DNA from: Candidatus Cloacimonadota bacterium
Lineage (GTDB): Bacteria; Cloacimonadota; Cloacimonadia; Cloacimonadales; WRIO01
DNA length: 5,265 nucleotides
Assembly (NCBI GenBank): GCA_017998585.1
Contig: JAGOCT010000148.1
Coordinates: forward strand, 1 to 5,265
Direction of reading: 5' to 3'
Position numbers and translations under genes: made by a program. The notes under the pieces are model-generated. The model was not told the origin of the DNA. It saw only the letters and a list, made by a program, of their open reading frames with translations, and did no database searches. This document shows positions 1 to 5,265 of this stretch, piece by piece; within the stretch, counting starts at the first letter, position 1; each line of letters begins with the position of its first letter.

Positions 1-3000
1 CATTTTCTCGGCAAAATAATGCGAACCATGCTTACTGAACAGTAAGATCACACCTGAAGTATGATTACGGATATTCAGAGAGAAGGTGGCAATGTCATTG
101 TATTGCATCGCAAAATAAGGCTGCTTGTAGGTATAGTTCTGGTTATTGGTAAATGATTTCTGAATCAGGTCCATCATGGTATCATAATCTTTTTCATTAT
201 TAGAATAATGATTAAATTGCTTATATTCCCATGAATCAGGCAGGTTTCTGGAATTATACAGACACAATACCCCGCCATCAGCCTCAGAGAATTCAACCAG
301 TAAGTCTAGAGAGGTCTCTAATAAGACATCAAAATCCGTAATGGAATTAAGCTTTTGAATAATATCAGAGAATTTATTCAGCAGGGATTCCTGGAATTTA
401 GTTTCTTTCAGGTCGATAGAGTGTTCTTTGGTAATTTTCTGAGACAGCATATCGTTTTGTTCCAAAAACTTTATCGCCCCATAATCTTTCACAATTTTGC
501 GATTGTTAGTCAAAATATGCAAAGCCTGTTCCCAATCTCCCGACTCATTCAGAATCACAGCATACTCATAGTAAGCAAGTGACAATTCAAAGAGATTTTT
601 GTTTTCTTTAAACAGTTCTATCGCTTCTTCAAGGAATTGTCTTGACTTTTCAACATCTTTCTTTTCCAGAATTGCTCTGAGATATTTCACCTGTCCAATA
701 TAGAACAGATTATTCAACTCATTGGCAGTCTTGCTGGAGAGGTTCAAATAGTAATCAGCACTTTCATAGTTTCTGGTCTGGATGAAATACCAGGCATGTT
801 TGAGACTGCTCTCAAAAATCTTGTCTTTCGCATTTAGCGATTTAAAGAAATCATAGCTTTCCACCAGAAAACCATAGGCTTCACCAAATTTATGTAACTG
901 AGTCAGGACAGAACCGAGGTTACCGTATAACTCAGCTTTCAGATAGTCATCATTGGTATTGGGAATAATCTCCTGTCCTTTGAAATACAGGTCATAAGCC
1001 AGATTATACTCACCCCGTTTTTCATATAATTCACCCAAATTGTTGTACGATCTCAGAAGCCCTTCCATAAAGCCCATCTCTTTAGATTTACTAATCGCAG
1101 ACTCGTAGTATTCGATTGCTTTACTCCAGTTACCTGTTTTAAAATAAACAGCCCCCAGATTGTTCAGGCTGGCAATCACATTTTTAAATAAACCAAAGTT
1201 GATAGCTGTTTCCAGCGATTTTTCATAAGCTTCTATGGCTTTATCATATTCCCCGTTATCCATATAGGTTACGCCGATGTTGTTGTAGCAATTACTGATA
1301 TTGTAACGTTCAGAAAGGAGTTTTTGAATCACTAACGCTTCATTGAAGTAGTAAAGAGATTTCCGGTAATCCCCCTGATCATCAGCCAAACCACCAAGAT
1401 TATTATAGCAAACAGCAATTCCTTCCAGGTTATAATGCTTCTTCTCCAGTTCCAGACTGGCTAGATAAAGTTTTTCAGTCGTATCCCATTCCCCTTGAAA
1501 CATTTTCAGCACACCGATATTGTTGTAAATTGCTGCCAGTCCGTAAGTATTTTCAATAGATTTATAGAGGGATTCTGCTTCTTTAAAAGAGGCTTCCGCT
1601 TTTTCCCACAGATTTGAGAAGTAGAAAATCTTCCCTTTTACTTTTTTTGCTTCTGCCTGTATCGAATTCCGAAGATATTTTGTGTCAATTTGAACTGAGT
1701 ATTCAATCGCTATATCAACTGATTCCAGAGCCGTATTAAAGTCTTCCTGCTCAGTTACAATCTCTGCTTTAAGCAGTTCGATTCTGGCTTTCCATATCGG
1801 ATCAAATGCTTCATTGTCATAGGTTTTAATGATTTCAAGGGCAAAACTATTGGAATTGAGTTCATACAGGGTTCTGGATAGCAGATAGACAATTTCTTCC
1901 ATGGCAATTTGTTGAGTCGCACTGAGTCTCAAAGCCTGCCTGAATGTATCAGCAGCATTTTCAAACTGTTTTAATTTACGATAAATCACACCTATTTCTT
2001 TCAGTGTCTGAATCTGCTCTTTAATTTGTTTTTGGTGATCCAGTAAAAACTGGTAGATTTCAAGCAGGGCATTATGGTCGTTAATCTGCTTTAAATAGAC
2101 AATATTGTCTTCAAATATGTCCTGTTTAAATTCATTTTTCAAGATATAATACTTTGCCAGATTGATGTCAGAAACTTGATTTGACTGGATATAAGATAGA
2201 AATTTTGAAACATAAACACATAATTTATCAGAGATTTGAGTTCTCACAAATTCGCTAAACAATTTTACTTTTCTGATATAATAGCTATCATTAATGATTC
2301 CGATATAATGTTCAGAAACCAGTTTATTGAGTGCTTTGTCTAACTTTGGAGATTTCAGTTTTAACAAATCTGCCAGAGATTCTTTCCCAGCTCTTCGATC
2401 AAAAAGCCAGATATAAATCATACAATCGATGTCAAAATCATCCAGCTGACTCAGCTTTTCCAGCATAAGGGTCTGAACGTTGCTTATTTTATTGAGTTGT
2501 TTTTGGAATTCCAGTTTAGAGCCTTTATCGTTGACAACAGATGACAAAATCAGGTTTTCAATTAAAAAAACATTTCCACCTGTCATATTCTCAATAATTT
2601 CAGCATCAGAATCATACTTTTTATTATCACCAGGAAACAGTTCTTTGAGCAATTCTGCAATATCTTTAGATTTCAGATATTTCAACGTTTTTTTGGTACT
2701 AAAAGGAAATAACTCAGCTAAACTAAAAGTAATTATCTGAATTTTACTTTCGTGGGCAAACTGTACAAGATACTGAATAAAATCTATTGAATACTGATCA
2801 AGTAAATCGGCATTATCAATCAGAATCAGAGATGGTTTTAAAAGGGATTTCTGCTTTAAGACATCACTTAAAAAATAGAAAAAGTCATACTTGCTGTTAG
2901 TTTCAAAATCCCAGGCATTACGAATATCTCTGTAGAAATCTTCATCATTTACCTTGGTAATGAGTTTGACAATCTCTCTGATCTGATTAAAAGCAAAATA

Positions 3001-3207
3001 CTGTGGTATAAACTTTAAATGAATAATATTCTTATTCTGCAACATCTGAGATAATTTCTTGAAAAGGTAAGATTTTCCAGTTCCGGACTGGCCAACGATT
3101 TCTATCAGCTGACTTTTGTCTGTCTCTAGTTCTTTAAGAATCTCTTCAACAATATCTGTCTTATTTGTCAGTATTTGTGTTAAAACCTTATCCAGCACTT
3201 CTTTCAT
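1..3207 (-). CDS. Large STAND-like ATPase / TPR / GAF signalling protein, C-terminus beyond the window
   Basis: Probably a cytoplasmic signal-integrating regulator. Seen: an unbroken frame of 1069 codons from ATG at 3207 to the left edge, with no stop reached. The start follows GGGGAG with a 5-nt gap. Residues 39-46 read GQSGTGKS (Walker A, K45), 127-134 read LILIDNAD (Walker B, D131), and 209-219 read TGGNVFLIENL, which resembles the 'GGNPxxLxxL' segment of MalT/AAA_16-type ATPases with V in place of P. Residues about 250-330 look like the winged-helix region that follows such ATPases. From about 400 to 880 the protein is TPR-like, with clear repeats at residues 561, 601, 641, 681, 721 and 761. 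Residues about 942 onward resemble a GAF domain (LLVEFSEADGGVLCLYN at 968-984). No signal peptide or membrane segment is evident. In related architectures a GAF domain is followed by a sigma-54 AAA+ module, histidine kinase, cyclase or phosphatase, so the output here is unknown. The ATPase and TPR calls are strong; GAF is likely; overall function is inferred. Confidence 0.9.
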   Translation of the reverse strand, partial: MKEVLDKVLTQILTNKTDIVEEILKELETDKSQLIEIVGQSGTGKSYLFKKLSQMLQNKNIIHLKFIPQYFAFNQIREIVKLITKVNDEDFYRDIRNAWDFETNSKYDFFYFLSDVLKQKSLLKPSLILIDNADLLDQYSIDFIQYLVQFAHESKIQIITFSLAELFPFSTKKTLKYLKSKDIAELLKELFPGDNKKYDSDAEIIENMTGGNVFLIENLILSSVVNDKGSKLEFQKQLNKISNVQTLMLEKLSQLDDFDIDCMIYIWLFDRRAGKESLADLLKLKSPKLDKALNKLVSEHYIGIINDSYYIRKVKLFSEFVRTQISDKLCVYVSKFLSYIQSNQVSDINLAKYYILKNEFKQDIFEDNIVYLKQINDHNALLEIYQFLLDHQKQIKEQIQTLKEIGVIYRKLKQFENAADTFRQALRLSATQQIAMEEIVYLLSRTLYELNSNSFALEIIKTYDNEAFDPIWKARIELLKAEIVTEQEDFNTALESVDIAIEYSVQIDTKYLRNSIQAEAKKVKGKIFYFSNLWEKAEASFKEAESLYKSIENTYGLAAIYNNIGVLKMFQGEWDTTEKLYLASLELEKKHYNLEGIAVCYNNLGGLADDQGDYRKSLYYFNEALVIQKLLSERYNISNCYNNIGVTYMDNGEYDKAIEAYEKSLETAINFGLFKNVIASLNNLGAVYFKTGNWSKAIEYYESAISKSKEMGFMEGLLRSYNNLGELYEKRGEYNLAYDLYFKGQEIIPNTNDDYLKAELYGNLGSVLTQLHKFGEAYGFLVESYDFFKSLNAKDKIFESSLKHAWYFIQTRNYESADYYLNLSSKTANELNNLFYIGQVKYLRAILEKKDVEKSRQFLEEAIELFKENKNLFELSLAYYEYAVILNESGDWEQALHILTNNRKIVKDYGAIKFLEQNDMLSQKITKEHSIDLKETKFQESLLNKFSDIIQKLNSITDFDVLLETSLDLLVEFSEADGGVLCLYNSRNLPDSWEYKQFNHYSNNEKDYDTMMDLIQKSFTNNQNYTYKQPYFAMQYNDIATFSLNIRNHTSGVILLFSKHGSHYFAEKM
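808..1647 (-). repeat. Core TPR array, seven units of 120 bp (40 residues), within the large signalling gene
   Basis: This stretch encodes residues 521-800 of the large protein. Six consecutive units start at residues 561, 601, 641, 681, 721 and 761, each with a variant of Y/L-(N/G)-N-(L/I)-G near the start: YNNIG, YNNLG, YNNIG, LNNLG, YNNLG, YGNLG. A G-(E/D/N)-(W/Y) turn follows about 11-13 residues later, and then an aromatic-rich second helix. A weaker unit fits the same phase at 521 (W534 matches W574). The 40-residue spacing is that of kinesin-light-chain-like TPRs (34-residue TPR plus a longer linker). Less regular units extend to both sides, for example around residues 401-436 and 841-870. 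Such arrays form a superhelical surface that binds proteins or peptides. Confidence 0.9.
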
Positions 3208-3212
3208 CTTTG

Positions 3213-3218
3213 CTCCCC
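3213..3218 (-). promoter_or_regulatory. Ribosome binding site of the ATPase-TPR-GAF gene
   Basis: The minus strand reads GGGGAG, then CAAAG, then ATG at 3207. The 5-nt gap and purine-rich match support this ATG as the true start. The Walker A motif lies at residue 39, as expected if no large N-terminal region is missing. Confidence 0.75.
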
Positions 3219-3234
3219 ACTATTCGTTAAGCTT

Positions 3235-3262
3235 ATTCAAATAATGTTGTCAATTTTGTCAA
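3235..3262 (-). promoter_or_regulatory. Candidate sigma-70 promoter for the ATPase-TPR-GAF gene
   Basis: On the minus strand a perfect TTGACA (3262-3257) is followed after 16 nt by TTGAAT (3240-3235), which matches TATAAT at 4 of 6 positions. Transcription would begin about 20 nt before the ATG. A second TTGACA overlaps the spacer (3253-3248) and a third lies upstream (3281-3276), so which hexamer acts as the -35, if any, cannot be decided by eye. The -10 is weak. Confidence 0.4.
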
Positions 3263-3268
3263 CTAAGT

Positions 3269-3287
3269 TTTTCATTGTCAATGAAAA
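3269..3287. promoter_or_regulatory. 19-bp perfect palindrome, operator candidate
   Basis: The sequence TTTTCATTGTCAATGAAAA has 9-bp arms around one central base, all pairs matching. It lies immediately upstream of the candidate -35 of the ATPase-TPR-GAF gene and about 60-80 nt from its start codon. It contains one of the three TGTCAA hexamers of the region. It overlaps a second inverted pair, TGTCA (3276-3280) and TGACA (3288-3292). A dimeric DNA-binding protein could use such a site. It has no U-tract in the position of an intrinsic terminator for a nearby gene. Role inferred. Confidence 0.4.
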
Positions 3288-3494
3288 TGACACTTATACT
3301 TATTCTTTTTTTATCAAACATATTTTCCATTCCCTTGTTAATCATCTGTATTTCTTTTAATCACTTTTAGTTAGACACTTAGTTTATACATTATACATCT
3401 GACTAACTTCTCAAATTGTACTACAATGTTATTTTTCACTTTTTGTGAGATTGTAAAACCTAATCTTTTACTGTACACGTAGCTTTACACTCAT

Positions 3495-4097
3495 TTATGT
3501 AAATTCTGCGTTAATTTCTTTAAAACAAATCCTCTCATAAAATGCAATTGTACCTTGATTGACTTTCAATTTAGACATTTGCTTATTTAAGTCATTCTGT
3601 CTTACATATCCTGTTTGCAACCGATTCTTTTCATCAGATAATTCTTTTATCAAAGCATGATTCATTATTTGATATGGCATTTTTACAAAATCCAGATAAC
3701 CGTTGCTTACCAGCTTACCGATTGTTTTAAACTGACTAAAAAATTCATTTATTAACTGCTGATCAATAGAGCCAACCTCAATTTTATAAAATTTTGCAAT
3801 CCGATAGATAATCTTTAAAAAGGCACTCATACCTGACACACCTCTTTTGCGAAATCTCAAGGGGCTTTCTCTGTAATACACTGCATATTGAGACAGAGCC
3901 CATCTGATCCTTTCAGACAATAATCTCCACAAATCACATATATGCTTTTGATTGTTTTTGATGGCAATATTTTGGTTTTGCAGTTTTCTCTCTGTGTTCT
4001 TTCTCAAAATACAGACATCTCCCCTATTGTAATAGCAGGCAATATATTCATCGATTCTCTTGGAAAATCCATGCTGACCTTGAAAATAAACTCTCAT
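3495..4097 (-). CDS. Hypothetical basic 200-residue protein, unrecognised
   Basis: A complete reading frame from ATG 4097 to TAA 3497-3495. The start is fixed by an excellent site, AAAGGAGGAA (4109-4100), with GGAGG ending 4 nt before the ATG. I do not recognise the family. Seen: a soluble, Lys/Arg-rich protein without signal peptide or membrane helix. A short strand-like segment at 18-32 (YIACYYNRGDVCILR) is followed by a polar Asn/Gln-rich helix (about 38-52), a helix with DLWRLLSERIRWALSQYA (55-72), a basic cluster LRFRKRG (80-86) and an amphipathic segment MSAFLKIIYRIAKFY (90-104). Four cysteines (21, 29, 54, 191) are not arranged as a zinc site. The strand plus Q/N-helix plus tryptophan-helix layout loosely recalls small phage-like proteins with 'NPxTxAQQ'-type segments. 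That is a weak recollection and not a claim of homology. It stands alone, 287 bp upstream of the ATPase-TPR-GAF gene. Confidence 0.8.
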   Translation of the reverse strand: MRVYFQGQHGFSKRIDEYIACYYNRGDVCILRKNTERKLQNQNIAIKNNQKHICDLWRLLSERIRWALSQYAVYYRESPLRFRKRGVSGMSAFLKIIYRIAKFYKIEVGSIDQQLINEFFSQFKTIGKLVSNGYLDFVKMPYQIMNHALIKELSDEKNRLQTGYVRQNDLNKQMSKLKVNQGTIAFYERICFKEINAEFT

Positions 4098-4101
4098 TGT
4101 T

Positions 4102-4106
4102 CCTCC
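4102..4106 (-). promoter_or_regulatory. Strong ribosome binding site of the 200-residue hypothetical gene
   Basis: The minus strand reads AAAGGAGGAACA and then ATG. GGAGG is a full anti-16S match with a short gap. This is the main evidence that the unrecognised frame is a translated gene and not a chance open frame. Confidence 0.8.
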
Positions 4107-4137
4107 TTTATTATTTTGTTAAATTGCAATCCCTCTA

Positions 4138-4168
4138 CTTATATATACCCGGACAAAATCATCATTTT
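4138..4168 (-). promoter_or_regulatory. Weak candidate promoter for the 200-residue hypothetical gene
   Basis: On the minus strand the TATATATAAG run (4147-4138) lies about 40 nt before the ATG and could serve as a -10. The hexamer 17 nt upstream (AAAATG, 4168-4163) is a poor -35. The placement is plausible but the match is weak. Confidence 0.25.
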
Positions 4169-4245
4169 TGTGCCATTTTATCAAAAATTTTAATTTCTCC
4201 AAATATTCCTGTCTTATCCTGTCATATTTTTTTCTGAAAATAATT

Positions 4246-4334
4246 TTTCATCCCCCAAGAGCAATCCTCTTCCCTTCCGCTTCCTTTCTTGGAGAACAGA
4301 GTAGGATTCAAAGAAGGAAGGAGCAGGGATGAAA
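4246..4334. other. GC-rich foldback island, possible structured RNA or decayed inverted-repeat element
   Basis: The ends are a perfect 9-bp inverted repeat, TTTCATCCC (4246-4254) and GGGATGAAA (4326-4334). The left half is pyrimidine-rich and the right half purine-rich. Inside, CCAAGA (4255-4260) can pair with TCTTGG (4287-4292), directly continuing the outer stem. Alternatively CTTCCTTTCTT (4280-4290) can pair with AAGAAGGAAG (4311-4320) around one bulged T. A third pair, AATCCT (4265-4270) and AGGATT (4303-4308), is also possible. By hand count, positions 4249-4342 are about half G+C, against clearly AT-rich flanks. The strand and identity are unknown; a small RNA, a leader structure or an old miniature element would all fit. 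Confidence 0.4.
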
Positions 4335-4418
4335 GGGTCCCGGTAAAAAACAGATAATGATATCATTCAGCGCTATCCGTATCTTAAAACCCCTTATCAT
4401 TTACTTACATTTTTTACG

Positions 4419-4448
4419 TTGACATTTTTAAACATTTGAAAATAGGGT
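4419..4448 (+). promoter_or_regulatory. Candidate promoter for the glycosyltransferase gene
   Basis: A perfect TTGACA (4419-4424) is followed after 18 nt by TAGGGT (4443-4448), a weak -10 with only 3 of 6 matches. Transcription would begin about 10-15 nt before the start codon, giving a very short leader. The -35 is good and the -10 is poor. Confidence 0.3.
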
Positions 4449-4458
4449 TTTTTACTAT

Positions 4459-4462
4459 GAGG
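4459..4462 (+). promoter_or_regulatory. Ribosome binding site that selects the third of three close ATGs
   Basis: ATG triplets occur at 4457, 4464 and 4468, in three different frames. Only the one at 4468 opens the glycosyltransferase frame; the first stops after 8 codons and the second after 14. GAGG at 4459-4462 lies 5 nt before the 4468 ATG, which supports that start. Confidence 0.6.
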
Positions 4463-4467
4463 TATGT

Positions 4468-5265
4468 ATGCCAGATCAAGTAAAAAAGATTCTTATTATC
4501 AGATTTAGCTCTTTAGGAGATATTGTTTTGACAGAACCTGTTCCAAGAGTTCTGAAAGAAATCTATCCTCAGGCACAAATTGATTATCTGACCAAAAAAG
4601 TATTTTTGCCGGTTGTAGAATTATTTAAAACAATTGATAAGATATATACCTGGGATGATAAAATAAATGTAATCAAACAACTTAAACATAATCAGTACGA
4701 TCTGGTCATTGATCTGCATGACAAACTCAATTCATGGATTGTCAAGAGGCTTATATCCGGCTCTAAATGTATCACATACAGCAAACAGCACCTCAGGCGT
4801 TTATTGCTGACTCACCGATTAAGCAAAAATGCGATTTATTCAACTCTGAACCTGTATTTTACTGTTTTTCAAAAAATCTCTGATCAATATGCTCAATATG
4901 CATTTACAGATCAGAAAATCCCGGCTTCCTTATACCCTGTTCTTCATGTTGAAAAGCAAATCAGTCCACAGATTATTGATGTATTCAATAATTTTGGAAT
5001 CAACCCGGGCAAAACATTGATTGGTATCTTTCCAGGTGCCAGCTATGAAACAAAGCAGTATCCCGGCAGTAGTTTTTCTTCCTTTATCAACAGAGTACCA
5101 GAATCTTGGAATTGCCAGTTTATCCTCTTAGGTTCCTATGATGAAAAATACATTTGCACCCGTATTCGTAATAATTGCGATATCAAGCCGGTTGACCTGT
5201 GTGGTTATTTTGATATCAGACAATTGATCGGGTTTTGTGCCAATCTTAACGGAGTCATCTCCAAT
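4468..5265 (+). CDS. Heptosyltransferase-like glycosyltransferase (family GT9), C-terminus beyond the window
   Basis: Likely an inner-membrane-associated cytoplasmic enzyme that adds a heptose or similar sugar from an ADP-sugar to the LPS core (WaaC/WaaF type) or a related envelope glycan. Seen: 266 codons, open to the right edge; family members are usually about 330-360 residues, so perhaps a quarter is missing. The N-terminus KKILIIRFSSLGDIVLTEP (6-24) is the family's first Rossmann strand and loop, with D18 in the place of the catalytic Asp13 of E. coli WaaC. IGIFPGASYETKQYP (185-199) is the nucleotide-sugar-domain motif, with K196 matching Lys192 of WaaC. DLCGYFDIRQLIGFCANLNGVISN (243-266) is the start of the 'G-x-(S/D)-L-x-x-L ... 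SND(S/T)G' segment, cut just before the Asp. The acceptor, and hence WaaC, WaaF or WaaQ identity, cannot be decided here, so no symbol is given. Confidence 0.93.
   Translation, partial: MPDQVKKILIIRFSSLGDIVLTEPVPRVLKEIYPQAQIDYLTKKVFLPVVELFKTIDKIYTWDDKINVIKQLKHNQYDLVIDLHDKLNSWIVKRLISGSKCITYSKQHLRRLLLTHRLSKNAIYSTLNLYFTVFQKISDQYAQYAFTDQKIPASLYPVLHVEKQISPQIIDVFNNFGINPGKTLIGIFPGASYETKQYPGSSFSSFINRVPESWNCQFILLGSYDEKYICTRIRNNCDIKPVDLCGYFDIRQLIGFCANLNGVISN

Larger units (their letters stand above)
3208..3494. other. AT-rich gap between the two minus-strand genes
   Basis: No coding region is apparent. Besides the promoter-like and palindromic elements near 3235-3292, the gap holds a perfect tandem 7-bp repeat TATACAT (3385-3398), which gives TATAAT on the minus strand at 3390-3395. 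That tandem repeat is flanked by imperfect arms TTAGTTAGA (3367-3375) and TCTGACTAA (3398-3406). There is also a 13-bp palindrome ATTGTA-C-TACAAT (3415-3427). No strong GC-rich hairpin plus U-tract was found after the stop of the upstream gene, so its termination point is unclear. Confidence 0.6.
4098..4467. other. Divergent intergenic region, 370 bp
   Basis: It separates the hypothetical minus-strand gene from the plus-strand glycosyltransferase. No gene-length frame with coding character is seen. Its parts are an AT-rich stretch with two copies of TCCTGTC 10 bp apart (4207-4213, 4217-4223), a GC-rich self-complementary island (4246-4342), a 12-bp palindrome AATGATATCATT (4356-4367), and the putative promoter of the glycosyltransferase. 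Confidence 0.7.

Noticed and set aside
355..582. Plus-strand open frame of 75 codons
   Set aside because: It lies wholly inside the ATPase-TPR-GAF gene, antisense to its well-supported coding frame, and has no recognisable protein character.
808..1647. Tandem DNA repeat or CRISPR-like array suggested by periodic TTGTTGTA-like words
   Set aside because: The periodic words at 120-bp steps encode the NNLG/NNIG motif of TPR units in one continuous frame; there are no identical repeats with unique spacers.
2480..2740. Plus-strand open frame of 86 codons
   Set aside because: Antisense to the ATPase and winged-helix part of the large minus-strand gene; a shadow frame.
1..3207. Avs-type or other anti-phage STAND defence protein
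   Set aside because: Avs proteins carry an effector at the N-terminus before the ATPase; here the ATPase begins at once, and a GAF domain follows the TPRs, which fits a signalling regulator better. No defence partner is seen nearby.
3448..3469. Intrinsic terminator AGATT/AATCT followed by T residues
   Set aside because: Only a 5-bp AT-rich stem with a 9-nt loop and three T; it is also in the plus orientation, where no gene ends.
4159..4178. TGGCAC on the minus strand as a sigma-54 promoter
   Set aside because: The -24-like TGGCAC is present, but the required GC 10 bp after the GG is missing (AT there), so the -12 element fails.
3942..4193. Plus-strand open frame of 83 codons
   Set aside because: It overlaps the start of the 200-residue minus-strand gene and its ribosome binding site on the opposite strand; the minus-strand frame has the better start signal.
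4329..4346. Five-codon frame (MKGSR) preceded by AAGGAG
   Set aside because: Too short to support as a gene; the purine-rich sequence is part of the foldback island and gives a ribosome-site look by composition.

Overview
The window looks like AT-rich chromosomal DNA from a Gram-negative bacterium. A heptosyltransferase-like (glycosyltransferase family 9) gene implies an LPS-type outer membrane, all three genes have conventional purine-rich Shine-Dalgarno sites and ATG starts, and the intergenic DNA is very AT-rich. The style (large TPR/ATPase/GAF signalling protein, low GC, roomy intergenic regions) would suit Cloacimonadota or a similar lineage, but that is an impression, not a demonstrated placement.

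Layout. Positions 1-3207 (minus strand) carry one very long gene that is open through the left edge, with 1069 codons visible. It encodes an N-terminal P-loop ATPase, a probable winged-helix region, a long TPR solenoid with an exact 40-residue period in its core, and the beginning of a GAF domain. Its C-terminal output domain lies outside the window. Positions 3208-3494 are an AT-rich gap with a 19-bp palindrome and three TTGACA hexamers just upstream of the big gene. Positions 3495-4097 (minus strand) encode a complete 200-residue basic protein that I do not recognise. Positions 4098-4467 are a divergent intergenic region that contains an unusual GC-rich, self-complementary island of about 90 bp. 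Positions 4468-5265 (plus strand) hold the first 266 codons of a heptosyltransferase-like glycosyltransferase, cut by the right edge.

How the parts relate. The two minus-strand genes point the same way but are 287 bp apart, with a plausible promoter in the gap, so they are probably separate transcription units. The glycosyltransferase is divergent. Nothing in the sequence links the three genes functionally. The ATPase-TPR-GAF protein looks like a cytoplasmic signal-integrating regulator, and the glycosyltransferase belongs to cell-envelope polysaccharide synthesis.

I saw no tRNA, rRNA, CRISPR array, transposase or integrase. I did not find a convincing undescribed multi-gene system. The best leads are the structured GC island, the operator-like sites before the regulator gene, and the unrecognised 200-residue protein.
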